A stretch of 64,000 nucleotides of DNA from Prostheceraeus crozeri (Eukaryota > Platyhelminthes > Polycladida > Euryleptidae): assembly GCA_907163375.1 (NCBI GenBank), contig CAJQUW010003174.1, positions 310,001 through 374,000 of the forward strand, in the 5' to 3' direction. Made by a program: the position numbers and the translations under genes. How positions within the stretch are numbered: the stretch's first letter is position 1; every line of letters begins with the position of its first letter. The notes under the pieces are model-generated. The model was not told where the DNA came from. It ran no database searches and saw only the letters and a program-made list of their open reading frames with translations. Below are positions 49,608-60,960 of the stretch, one piece after another.

Positions 49608-49831
49608 GGTTCACTTCATCGACACGTAGATATCATGAATTTGAGTAATTTCATCACAGGTAGCTTCATCAACATCTATGTCCAGAGTCAGATGACATTG
49701 TAGTCCCTGATTAAGCTCAAAAACATCATAGCTTGATGTCTATGAATTATTAAGTTAATTCATGTCTTTAACTATCTATGGATGCATGATACTCGTGAGC
49801 GAATACCATCCACTTGTCGTTTAAGTGAACC
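49608..49831. mobile_element. 224-bp MITE, GGTTCACTTCATCGACA family, copy 1
   Basis: Inverted ends GGTTCACTTCATCGACACG and (other strand) GGTTCACTTAAACGACAAG. It shares the interior CATAGCTTGATGTCTATGA and ACTATCTATGGATGCATGAT with the copy at 63,803-63,988. No coding. Confidence 0.82.
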
Positions 49832-50499
49832 ACCATATACAGTGTATATACATGATACACAAATAAGGAGTAGACAAGTCTCCGCGTAATCAAGTCATGG
49901 AAAATATGGTCTGGTTCAGCCATCTGTTTGAATACTTTCATAGCGCATTGTTCTCGTCTGCATTTCAGAACAGGAAAGTCAGAGCCAATGATTACCACAA
50001 ATGATTTAATGTGCCCTACGAGATATTCTGTCGAACGTATCTGTGTTTCCCTTGTTCATTCCAACGAATGATGCGTACAATACTGGAGTATACTTAACCA
50101 ATGTTATACAGCACTGTGAGATGTACTTCAGAAAAAAAGAACAGACTGAAGTTGTCGGAGCATGAAAAGTCTTTGCGATGCATGCTTGTGAACTTCAATA
50201 ACATGTTCATTCCATTTTGCCCAAGCTAATGGCATGCAGTTTACAGCGCGGAATCGCAAGTCAGACTTAAGTGTCATTTTTCGCGTAGCGATGGTAGGGT
50301 AAGATAGATATGTGACGCGCACGCGCTTTTCACTTGATGCGCGACTGAGCGACGAAGCGATGCTAATGGAAAGAAGGCCTAACTTTGTTATTCAAGGTTA
50401 TTTAACTTCCTGTGCATCATTGTATTATCATTTATCCTCTCAGAACAGTGTGTTAGACTTAGAATTAAAAAAAGAAACAAATGAAAAGCAGGTATTTAC

Positions 50500-50714
50500 C
50501 TGCTCTTCCGTTCTTGCTAAATTTGTAAATAGCGCGGAAACCACGCTCCATCGGGTGTTGCTTCATATCGGATGTAAATTTCACTGTCAGATGTGGACCT
50601 GAGGAAAATATTCGATCACTTCCTTTTCGTTGACCGCAGACGACGCCAAGCCATTGCTGTGCATCACTCATTCCATCGTAAATTTCTATCCGATCACCGT
50701 TATATGAACGACAT
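50500..50714 (-). CDS. CUB-domain protein, exon for second half of first CUB
   Basis: A 215-bp exon with acceptor CATGTTACAG and donor GTAAAT. It completes the CUB begun in the 54,704-54,914 exon: the split codon gives K followed by CRSYNGDRIEIYDG, then VVCGQRKG, then SSGPHLTVKFTSD and GFRAIYKF. These are the third and fourth CUB cysteines, the acidic D-x-I-E-I-x-D-G strand typical of calcium-binding CUBs, and the final strands. It leaves phase 1, which suits both the 18,818 exon and the small candidate at 31,846. A 3.99-kb intron separates it from the previous exon. Confidence 0.9.
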
Positions 50715-50965
50715 CTGTAACATGAGGTTATTCTGGCTTTAGACATTCTTTTATTTTTATGTTTTAAATATTTGCAAGGAAGGTAATACATTATATTTTG
50801 GCAAGCATGCTACAGCATCATCAGCATGGGTTTACACAAACTATAGAACTTCACCCATCTTCAGCAAATGCAAAAACTGAGAAGTAAAACTACAAGATCA
50901 AATATTTTATCACTAAATGTTATGAGCTGATAATTCAAAATAATGACTTAACGATGTATATGTAC

Positions 50966-51671
50966 AGGTTACCGCATGACTGAAAGGGTTGATGATAAAT
51001 TAGCAAAGAGCAATAAATAACCGATGGAGATTCTCGGAGGTCAATAGATATTTATTGGTCGAGGTTGATTTGATTTAACAACCCTTTTTATCCCTGCTGC
51101 AAGTTATTTGAAGCATAATAATTACTCAAGCATGCGACTCGATATGATCTCTATGTAAGGTAATGTAGAGATCCACAATCACTTTCCATTACTTTAAATT
51201 TAATTGTCTTGGGGAAGTTAATGATTTTTCTACAGTATATTTTCTTTGTTAAATATATCACTGTTAACAGATTAACACTATTTCTATGACTATGATATTT
51301 AACAGGGGATCCCTCATACCATGTTTTAAGTAATAAATACTTCTAACTATTTAAAGCAAGTATGAAGGATCCCCTGTAAAACATCATATTCATAGAAATA
51401 GTGCTAATCTGTAAACAGTGATATATTTAACATGTAAAATATAGAAAATCCTTAACAGCCATAGGGCAATTAAATTTAAAGTAATGAAAAGTGCCTTGGA
51501 TCTCTATGTTACCTTACATAGAGATTATGTCGAGTAACATGCTTGAGTAATTATTATGATTTAAATAAGTTACAGCATGGCTGAAAGGCCTCGGGCTACT
51601 GCCTCGGTCAATAGATATTTATTGGTCTCTGTTTTTTATTGCTGACAACCCGTTCAGCCATGCTGTAACCT
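50966..51671. mobile_element. 706-bp fold-back element
   Basis: The termini AGGTTAC(C/A)GCATG(A/G)CTGAA are inverted at 50,966 and 51,671. Inside, arms of about 200 bp (51,116-51,312 and 51,360-51,562) are also inverted, sharing ATCTCTATGTAAGGTAA, GGGGATCC and ATATCACTGTT. A near-palindrome GGTCAATAGATATTTATTGG occurs in each half. It is non-coding and lies immediately downstream of the CUB exon at 50,500-50,714 in genome coordinates, that is in the upstream intron. Confidence 0.85.
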
Positions 51672-54000
51672 ATACTCAAATTGTTCTAATAATATTCCTA
51701 AAGTACCTGAAGAGACTTCTCCGATATTCATCTGATGATCCTTCTGTTAAATAATTAACCATGAAATTGCATTAATTGAGTTTCTGAGACTGCAATATCT
51801 TTCAAAATCGCGGGATATAAATAATTCATGTAAAAGCCGTTGATTTTCAACAGGTTGAACACATCTTTTTCCTCTTTCGCTTCCCCTAGATCTAACGACT
51901 TGTTAATAATCAAATGGGAAGGTAAGTTCAGGAACGGAAAATTTTCTTTGCGAGCGGATGACTTCATTAATGGATATCCATGACTGGTTTACTCAAGCAT
52001 GAGACCTCGCAAAGCTTGAATTTTACTTTGTTCTACCTCCGCTGAGCTTATCTCTTCAAATTAGGATTTGCAAGCATTCGAAATGAATTGAGTTCTGAAT
52101 AAAGACTCCCATGCGAATGAATTATCTTTTGTAGATTGTAATGCATTCATCGATGCAGCAATCGTCGTGTTTTGTGGTCCATCTAAAATATGTTGCGACT
52201 TTCGAATCATGTGATTCAATAAATGATGATTATATTGATGGTATTAGCAGATAATTGCATTCTTTGGGTAACTAATGTTGAACCACAGGAATCCTGAGAC
52301 TATCAAAGAGGAGCTTATTACTCAAAAGTACGCCGCCTTTAGAGGTTCCGATGGTGATTGGGTACAAAATGATGAAGCAGTAATGGGCCATCGATAAAGG
52401 ACGTCCACAGCGCGTGGGGGAGGGGGTTTGACAACGGGTATTGTCAGACATTTGCGGACGTGTATTGGTGAGGGGTAAGGGAAATGCGGGCGCTTTCGTG
52501 AACTTGAGGACTGACAAGCATAGTTAATGCTGCTGAATAAGATACGATTCGCATGCAAAAAATATATCGCAATAATAATAGAATAGACAGCTATGTCAAT
52601 GAAATGAAGACGAAACTGTCTATTCGTGTGTTATCCTACATTTATCAACTCATAGTTGTCATTTGTTCTCTTTCTTAGACGAAGATCAAACAGATCAGTA
52701 GTTGCGTTATTGAAAATATCTAGTGCACATATTATGAAGTTAATAGATAAATGATAATTTTCACGTACACTAATTAGTAGATAATTAATTGCAGATCAGT
52801 ATACAATCTCAGAATTGTGGAAAGCTACACGCAAAACTGCTAGATAGGCCTACTAATAGTTTAATGCTCATTTTTTACAATGACGTGTTTGATATTCACT
52901 GAATATAAGCCTAATGTGATGAAATCAAGTAAACATGTAATATAAATAGTCATGTAACATATATTGAAATTAACACATTGATTTAAATATTGAACATGTA
53001 GAAATATACATGTGTGTTTTTCCTGTTACAAATTATTGCAACCTATTAATTACAAATTATGAAAGAGATTTCTGTGAAAATGTGAACTACCTGAGGGAAG
53101 CGTCCGCGAGATGACAGGAGAAGTGCGGACAAGGAGAGAGAGTTCATAAATTTGATAATTTTGCGGACGGCCATTTTGGTTGACCCCTGTTCACATGCAA
53201 ACTTGTTTACACCAAGCTTATCTGATTCATCAGTCATCACTGCATGTTAAGGCTGAATTTTCAATAAATCCAACACGGAAACTACCATAATAAATACAAC
53301 TAATAATGCATACGATTGCATATTTGACAGAAATTTATCAAGCCCGGTAATTATTTCAAGGAAATGAGTAGTTTTATGAAAATGAATATCATATTATTGC
53401 AAAAATGATATAGATGCAGTAACATTATATGTGTGACCCATTCTATGCTGCATACCCATGCTTATATATACACGTATGTCCATAACTAAATGAAGTCTTA
53501 AAATACTTCAAATCACGGATGCTTCAAATTCCTTTCCATGAAATCCGATTTTCGCTTTCCCAAATTTTTTTGTATTCATTGATAAACTATTCAGTTGAAC
53601 ATTTAGGCACCGATTTAGTTTAGTCTTTCTAGATCACATTAAAAGGATCAAATTTCTGACATATGCAATTATTGTTGATATTTGTCTTAATTAAGAGACT
53701 GGGTATTCTTTTTTAAATGATTTGATATTTACAGATAAAAGAAATAATCGCCAGTCTTAAAATGTGCAGCGACAAAGTAGCGGTACCTAACTAGCGGACA
53801 GTGGTTGAATTGAGACTTTCTTTTGGTAAACGGCGGCCATACATGCTTATGTATGTAGATTGTGCCAGCCTGGTTAAGTCTAGCTACAAGTCACTCAAAA
53901 TGCTACTACAAAATGCAAATATTCTTTACGTTATAAGCACTAATTTGTTTTCTTTTTTTAAGATCTTACAAGATGAACATACACATGTATGTATTGTTTT
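51672..54000 (-). other. Intron of the CUB gene, nothing recognised
   Basis: This lies between the first two CUB exons. No further exon or bounded repeat was recognised. Confidence 0.45.
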
Positions 54001-54129
54001 GTTTACAAGTGTTGTTAAACAATTGGTCGCTTATCAATTCATTGCATTTTTGTAAAGTTCTTTCTGTTTTTCTATATTATATATACATATATATAATATG
54101 CGACCAATTGTTTAACAACACTTGTAAAC
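54001..54129. repeat. Perfect 30-bp inverted repeat
   Basis: 54,001-54,030 is exactly inverted at 54,100-54,129 (core GTTGTTAAACAATTGGTCGC), with a 69-base spacer that contains a TATATA run. Weaker inverted similarity extends outward (ACATGTGTGTA and related words to about 53,970 and 54,180), suggesting a small MITE of about 200 bp. Confidence 0.85.
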
Positions 54130-54703
54130 AAACAACATTTTACCAAAATGCACAATTTTCGCTTACACATGTGTGTATATGACAAAAGACATGACAATTA
54201 AGAGATTTTCATTCTTTTGGCGTAGCAAATATTTTCAACAAAAGTATTGTCAGCTACTAGAAGCCTGCATTCGTTAGATACTTGTTGGCAACGCGTGTCG
54301 AAGGCTTAAAATTATTTCAACGTCCAAGTCCCTTAAAGTCCCTTAAAGAACTATAGAGTATCGGATTTTCATGATGTTTTCTATCTATGCGATTCCATTT
54401 TTAAGGCTGCCCAAGTACTCCCCTTAGATACAGAGCCACGTCTGATGTGTTAAACAAACATGCTGGCGATTAATAGGTTTTGTTTACAATTTATCTCGTT
54501 TATCAACAGACAACTTAAGTCTGCATAGCCAAGAAAATAGTTCAGATCTGACTCTGACAAGTTTTGAACATCTGCAGAGGTGTCTGTCTAAATTGGAAGC
54601 ATGTTTTCTAACCTCTATCTTTAAAAAGGCGTCAAACTTTCATTCAACTCCCGCTGATGACATTCGCATTGTGGAGTGCATGTAAATTGTCATTGAAACT
54701 TAC

Positions 54704-54914
54704 TTCTCTACATCAGCAGAATCCAACTGCACATCTTCAAACTTCAGCTGCACTATCTCGCCTGGAAGACCTTTGATTTTAAAAGTACATTGAGTTCCTG
54801 GTTTGTAGGAAGTTTCGTGGTCACGTGGAAGAGTAAAAACGCCACTCTTTGTCTGTACAGAGCTTTCGAATTCTTCCTCACATGGAATGTGTTCTTCGCT
54901 GATGACGGGATATT
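54704..54914 (-). CDS. CUB-domain protein, exon for first half of first CUB
   Basis: A 211-bp exon with acceptor TCTTGTCTTGTAG and donor GTAAGT, entering in phase 1 and leaving in phase 2. It encodes about 69 residues: a short linker YPVISEEHIP, the first CUB cysteine (PCEEEF), a variant SGVFTLPRDHETSYKPGTQC strand-loop with the second cysteine, and FKIKGLPGEIVQLKFEDVQL. The acidic FED after the fourth strand fits calcium-binding CUBs. The exon is continued by 50,714-50,500. Upstream exons with the signal peptide must lie beyond 54,914; none was identified to 64,000. Confidence 0.88.
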
Positions 54915-56437
54915 CTACAAGACAAGAGCGGGGAGTGATTAAAGAGATGCGGCGAATCTGCTTTAGTTATCAAGTCATTTGTACTTTTGATGCAACCATG
55001 ACAGATCTGCTGATAGTTTTTCCATGTCAGTGTGTGTTTTGATTTGTTTATGGAGTCGCAAGATTAATGCAAAGATAGAAATAAATACGGTAATAATAGG
55101 CTGCATAAATTCTGATTAATACAATTCAACTGAAAAACATTCGATTTAATGTGTTATGACTTTTGATACATATTTGATGGGAATGATTTCAATTAGTAAA
55201 TCAAAATTCCTCGGCACTGTGCATGAAAATCTGCAATGAATTGTACAATAGTTCACTGTCTAATGTCAGGCTGTCTAATGCAATATTATTAGCGCTTTTC
55301 TCTAGAATCAAGAATCGTAAAATCAAGCTGTTTTTTACTAAGGGATGAATGCACTTTGAAGCAACGTCTTTCTGCAAAAGTTTTAGATGTCATCTACATT
55401 GATTAACTTCCACAACTCTCTGAACTCTAACTGCTTGAAACATAGGTCAAGTAGTTTTTTTATGTACTTACGTAATGCAGATAAATGTTTGCTAATAGTA
55501 GAACAAACAGTTGAACAAAACTAGATAAATAGAGTATGAATATACGTGTAAAATTGCATAGCTATTTTTCGGAATAAACATAACTGCCTTTGTTCACTTG
55601 AGCATCTTTGGCAAGAATCTCGTGTGTTTTACAATCATCCTTGTCACGCACATTTATTCATTAAAAAAAGCAATTCTATGATAAGCAATTTATGCCTCGA
55701 ATTCACATTCGAATGTGCATCTTTACTGAATATCTTAAATAAGTTTTGAAAAGTATTATCTCACAGGTGATAAATGCCTGACATCTGTTATCCAAAAAGT
55801 TAAAACTCAATCATATCACAATCAAATGTGGACAAAACTTGCTGAATTCCTTTATAGAAAGACCAAATGATCAATCACAGAATGACATCGACACGAACAT
55901 TTTACCTTGGTGCTTAAATATCGCAATTACAGGCAAACTTTCACCCTTCTGAATAGTTTGCAATTTGGCATTTATAGACTAATCAATCATTTCAAGTGTG
56001 AAGGTGGTGGACTATCTATAATTTGCCACTGATAGCCATTAGCAGTGGCCATCACTCCGCGCTATTCAAGTGACTTCCACAAATTTCATCACAGGAAAGT
56101 GTATAACTATTGTAAAGACCGTTTGAGGCACTACATCATGGAGTGTTCACCGCAAGAAACCCAATGATATAGTGGTCATGGTTAGAACCGGCCGTATTTT
56201 TGGCGGCTGGAGAAAGGCCGGTGCACGGAGTGATCAAAACCGACCGGCCAAGGCCGGCCCAGTGGCCAGTGTAGTTGAAGCCGGTCGCAATTGAGTCGGC
56301 GGCTCTGTATCCTACTAATTAAATCTGGTTGCTGGCCGATTCTACCCCGACCTATATCGAAACCTCTATCTCTCGTAGCTTGAGTTCGTGACTTTTGTTG
56401 TCAATGTTTCGTGATGACTTTCGTGGCCCGGTGTATA
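54915..56437 (-). other. Intron or upstream sequence of the CUB gene
   Basis: No exon was recognised. 56,180-56,290 is GC-rich and self-complementary (GACCGGCC, AAGGCCGGCC, GGCCGGTGC), and may be a decayed inverted-repeat element or hairpin. Confidence 0.4.
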
Positions 56438-56445
56438 TCCTAAAT

Positions 56446-57192
56446 CAGTGGTGGACAACCAAGTTGGGATAGAGGACCACAAGTTGTGGTCCTCGAGAGG
56501 TCTCGCGGGCCATCAATTTTGAAAGGCAGAAATAGTTAGGTTGAAAATTCATTTATTGAGCACTTTTGAAGGTAATCTTAAGGACTTTTGTGCTGTACAT
56601 AGTGGTAGTACATGACTTAATTGTATTGGTAAATGTATGCGGCTACATTATAACCAAACTAAGCTGCTGTCTTTTACGGTACTGAATTTTAGGTTATTAT
56701 ATATATATATATGAATAATGAAATGTGAATAGGTTAAGTAAGCTAATTGCGGAAGCTTTTTTGTGAAGTTAAATGATGGTCATATGACCTTATTGGTGAT
56801 ATGATGATGTTGTATTCCTTCATGCGTTGCCTACTTTATGCATTTATAGACTAATTGCAACGTTGTATATTATGCGTGGTGAAACATTTTCAACAAGGTA
56901 TCGAACACCATATGACTTATCACTCATACAGTTGATGTCTGTGTCATTTACCTTCATAATGAGAAGGCATTCATTGCGAACGGAACATGGCTTGAGAATT
57001 CGAATGAAAATTGTTGTGCCATCATAATGATCAATAAGTCATTCGTTAATGCTTTTACAGATTCTGAAGAAGATCAGACTCAAGCTTAGAAGTGCCTTTT
57101 AAAGATCAAAGTCGGAGTGAGCCATTTTCAAATCACTAATTCAAATAGTGTCCCCGGGCCACCCAACATAGGCCACGCTTTGCCCACCACTG
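56446..57192. mobile_element. hAT-like non-autonomous element (CAGTGGTGG ends)
   Basis: The left end CAGTGGTGGACAA (56,446) and right end, read on the other strand, CAGTGGTGGGCAA (57,192) match the typical hAT terminus pattern. The flanking octamers TCCTAAAT (56,438-56,445) and CCCCAAAT (57,193-57,200) agree at six of eight positions, an eroded 8-bp duplication. A 19-bp palindrome (GGACCACAAGTTGTGGTCC) lies just inside the left end. No transposase frame. Confidence 0.82.
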
Positions 57193-57200
57193 CCCCAAAT

Positions 57201-57931
57201 AATGGATAAGATTCGGACATCGGCTTATTTGTGATTCCTTTCGAAAAAGTCCTACTTTTGATAATTGCAAGAATCGATGAAGATGACATTTATGCCGAAG
57301 TTTGTTTTGACTGCTTTCAGTGTGAGAAAGTTCATATCAATTATCATATTCCCAAAAATTAGATGATTACAACACTATTCTCATGCAATGGAAGCTACTA
57401 AAGCATTTCCGTACCGTCAGAGTACAGTTAGTGAATCTTCCTGCACAACACGTAACAGTGTTGGTCTCTCCCATAGAATGGACACAATTTTGTCTTGCTC
57501 CACAAAGACGGCGCTTTCACTCTCTTGAGACTACATGGCTGACTCTATGACTGTCACACATCTTCGGAAGACGTTTGAGTGAGCTCAGCTCATTTGCTTT
57601 TCAACTACATCGGCTTCGCGTGATGTTCATTGCAGCTTTGAGACGCTCAATTACCGCCGGCATTCAATCTCAATTTTCCTTCTTCTCTTGTCTCTTGGTG
57701 CCACAGTTAACTCCTTATCTGTGATTCAACATCACAGACTCCCACATGCGCCACTAGACTTTTGTTCTCCTGCTACTGAGGACTGCTACGATACAGATTT
57801 CCTTCCGTTTTCTTGCGTCAGTCAAAATGAACTAACGATTATGAATTGTACATTTGTAGACGTCTGGATGTCTGATATCCACCTACTTTTTGCCATTTTT
57901 CCGTTTGTAGACAGTTCACTAAATGTAAAAT
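57201..57931. other. Non-coding stretch
   Basis: An 81-codon plus frame (57,688-57,933) has no recognised domain. Nothing else seen. Confidence 0.4.
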
Positions 57932-58439
57932 GAGAAAGAAAGCAAGACAGAGAGTGAGAGAGAGAGAAAGATAGAGAGAGAGAGAGGAAGAGAAAAAGAG
58001 AAAGACAGAGAGAGAGAGAGGAAGAGAGAGAGATAGAGGAAGAGAAAGAGAGAGAGAGAGAAAGAGAGAGAGAGGAAGAGAAAGAGAGAGAGAGGAAGAG
58101 AAAGAGAGAGAGAGAGGAAGAGAAAGAGAGAGAGAGAGAGGAAGAGAAAGAGAGAGAGAGGAAGAGAAAGAGAGAGAGAGGAAGAGAAAGAGAGAGAGAA
58201 AGAGAGAGAGAATGAGAGAGAGAGAGAGGAAGAGAGAGAGAATGAGAGAGAGAGAGAGAGAGAGAGAGAGGTAGAGAGAGAGAATGAGAGAGAGAGAGAG
58301 AGAGAGGAAGAGAAAGAGAAAGAGAGAATGAGAGAGAGAGAAAGAGAGAAAGACACAGAGAGAGGAAGAGAAAGAGAGAAATACACAGAGAGAGAGAGAG
58401 AAAGAGAGAAAGACAGAGAGAGAGAGGAAGAGAAAGAGA
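57932..58439. repeat. 500-bp purine-only (GAGA) tract
   Basis: The plus strand is almost entirely G and A, made of GAGAGA runs with GGAAGAGAAAGAG units repeated at irregular spacing, and rare C, T or TG interruptions. The 155-codon serine/leucine/phenylalanine frame on the minus strand is a by-product of the tract. Confidence 0.97.
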
Positions 58440-59594
58440 TTTTATCTATGATACTTGTCTTGATGTCGTTTCTTGGATACGATCCTGTGGAGTGAAGCGG
58501 CCTTGACAGCCATAATCACCCACAACTCAGACTGCCTTTGAAATCTACCATGACTACGTCAACTGCAACAATGCTTTGGGATAGCTCAACGTTGGTTACT
58601 ATCCAATATTCTCAATATCTGGCTAATACACAACATTATATTATTATTGTTTTAAACTCCGCTCTCTCTCTCTCACAATAGACCCCGAAACCACACGTTC
58701 ACATCTGTAAGTCTCCGCCCTACTACGAATATTTTCGTTCAGTTTTCAGTCATTTTTCTCTTGATCACGTCGAGTGGTCGATATGTGCATTCGCATCCAT
58801 GTCCTGTCCGCTTCTGACGTTATTTGAAGAGCTAGCACGTGTTGACCTGTTTTGAAGTGTTTTACGGTTGAGTAAGATTTGAACTTTCAACTTTGCAAAT
58901 CGCATCCTTCCGATTTCGGATGCGTTCAACCCGTTTCTTCTGAATAGGAGACATCCATCATTAAGGTTTTAACTTTAAAATCTACATCAGATATATGACA
59001 GCGAATGTCTCAAACAAAGCAAATCTGTCAATAAAGTTTGCTCAAAGCTGACGATACAAGGAACATCTTTCAATTAATCAGACCGATCAAATTTGATTAC
59101 AATGATTTAATATCAATTTGTGAATTCGTTTTGGTAATTTTCATGCAGATTTCCAATCAATATCGAATTTGATGTATTGAAAATGACGCCGATTGATTGC
59201 ATTATGATGAAATGGGATATCATGTACCTTCAAGTGTTCTAGAGCTCAACGAACATTCTGTGCTGAGTGGTATGCTACATAGACCTGTTCTATTTTTTAA
59301 AATGATTTGCACACAAAAGTAACAGCGAAACAAAATCGTCATAATAACTCTATCCCGAGGAGGTAAGGAAAGCACTGTATCCATGTTTGACGGTTGAGTG
59401 GACATGCGACGGATGTTATTTCAGAGTCATATGGTGACACTGAGAAGAATTGCATCAATAAATTGTTGTAGAGAGCAAAGCTGAGTGATCTCGATCAAAT
59501 AACACAGTTCTTTGCGATCATTTTCACATCCATTCTCCCTCGAGGAAGAACGCACATAAACACAGAGTCAGATCAAATGTTACAACCACAGAAT
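58440..59594. other. Non-coding stretch
   Basis: No supported gene or bounded repeat was found. Confidence 0.45.
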
Positions 59595-59894
59595 TAGATT
59601 CATCTGCGCGCGCTTCGGTTTCCTAGAAAGGAAGAGTTATATGTAACCTTAATATCGAAATGGCACAGAATTAGACAAAATATATTTATTTCTATGGAAT
59701 TAGACAACTTGCTCCTTCTCGAATGGATAATTCGTGTATCGCTTGCTATTGGAAATGGCAAACAATAAGCTGTCAGCAAAGGACACTAGAGCCAGTGAGA
59801 CATGCATGTGTGCTGTGATATCACTTCGCACACACCAAAACACACATCGATGCGTGGCTTCGATTCAGTGTATGCACTATGTATTAAGGAATGG

Positions 59895-60115
59895 TGAGAA
59901 GACGATGGTGAAATCATCAAGTGAACTTATTTTCGTGAGCCTGCTACTTTTTTTGATAATGATCGGAAGGGCCAACATTATGGAGAAAACTTGTGCGCAA
60001 TGATCTGAATTATTTGAATCTGAAGGAATTTTGGCAATCGAAGCACTTTGCTGGAACTTAATCCGCAAGCGACGCACGACTTTTTTCCTATCTCTGTAAG
60101 GTATTAGGAATTCTA
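59895..60115 (-). repeat. Repeat family F, 5' part
   Basis: This matches the start of family F in reverse (TACCTTACAGAGATAGG, GTGCGTCGCTTG, CTTCAGATTC, ATTGCGCA). Two short fragments with the family's end motif (CAGAATTAGA) lie at about 59,590 and 59,680. The family's middle is absent, so the copy is broken. Confidence 0.7.
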
Positions 60116-60233
60116 GTCAACTTCAGATGAAGAATTTATTTCTATGAATACAACAGAGACAGACAGCATTCGGGCAGGTCGACAACAGGAATATTTTCTT
60201 TTGTCTAGATGCAGCAATCTTAGGTAGCCAATG

Positions 60234-60960
60234 TAGTCCGGCAGCCAGAACGATTTTCTGCAGGGAACGAGGCCAAAAGTGAGACTTTCACAGAATGATG
60301 TACACCCGTTGCCTACTACGAATCTGCACGTCTGCCGAGTTCTAGTGAGTTCCTCTTCTTGTCAGACAAGATCAAAGAAAAACACATGTAAATCCAATGG
60401 AAAGCAGATTGTAGTTTTTGGATAAAATGAAATTTTCTATGTTTTCTCTGATTAGGCGAAAAGTACTGAGCCCAGAGTCACAATTTTTGGCGTGGAATGT
60501 CTTCAGGTCATTTCCTATGGTGGGCATGTGCTTTTATCCTGCATCTAATCGGAAATATATATGAGAATGTGGTTGAATGTGAATAAAGTAGTTCAAAATG
60601 TTTGTGTTTGCCGACATGAAGAGGCTCGCAAAATCTGAATGTGTGCAGCTTCATAGACAGAGGTGCATGAACATGAAAGGAAATGACCTGAGGACATTCC
60701 ATGCCAAAAATTGTGACTCTGGGCTCAGTACTTTTAGTTTAATCACAGAAAACATAGGAAATTTCATTTTAGCCAAAAACTGCAATCTGCGTCCCATTGT
60801 ATTTACATGTGTTTTTCTTTGATGCTGTCTGACAAGAAGAGGAACTCACTTCATCTCGGCAGACGTGCAGATTCGTAGTAGGCATAGGGTGTACATCATT
60901 CTGTGACAGTCTCACTTTCGGCCTCGTTCCCTGCAGAAATTCGCTCTGGCTGCCGGACTA
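60234..60960. mobile_element. 727-bp fold-back element, TAGTCCGGCAGCCAGA ends
   Basis: Arms of about 280 bp (60,234-60,515 and 60,680-60,960) are inverted copies sharing AGTCCGGCAGCCAGA, AGGGAACGAGGCC, ACTACGAATCTGCACGTCTG, GAGTTCCTCTTCTTGTCAGA and CCCAGAGTCACAATTTTTGG. The 165-bp centre is unrelated. Single arms occur at 13,565-13,745 and 6,690-6,800. Non-coding; a possible AATG duplication at the edges is uncertain. Confidence 0.88.

Noticed and set aside
57688-57933. 81-codon cysteine-containing plus frame
   Set aside because: Superficially protein-like, but no recognised family, and it runs directly into the GA tract without splice support.
57919-58386. 155-codon open frame rich in S, L and F on the minus strand
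   Set aside because: It is the translation of a GA/TC simple repeat and has no codon structure beyond the repeat.
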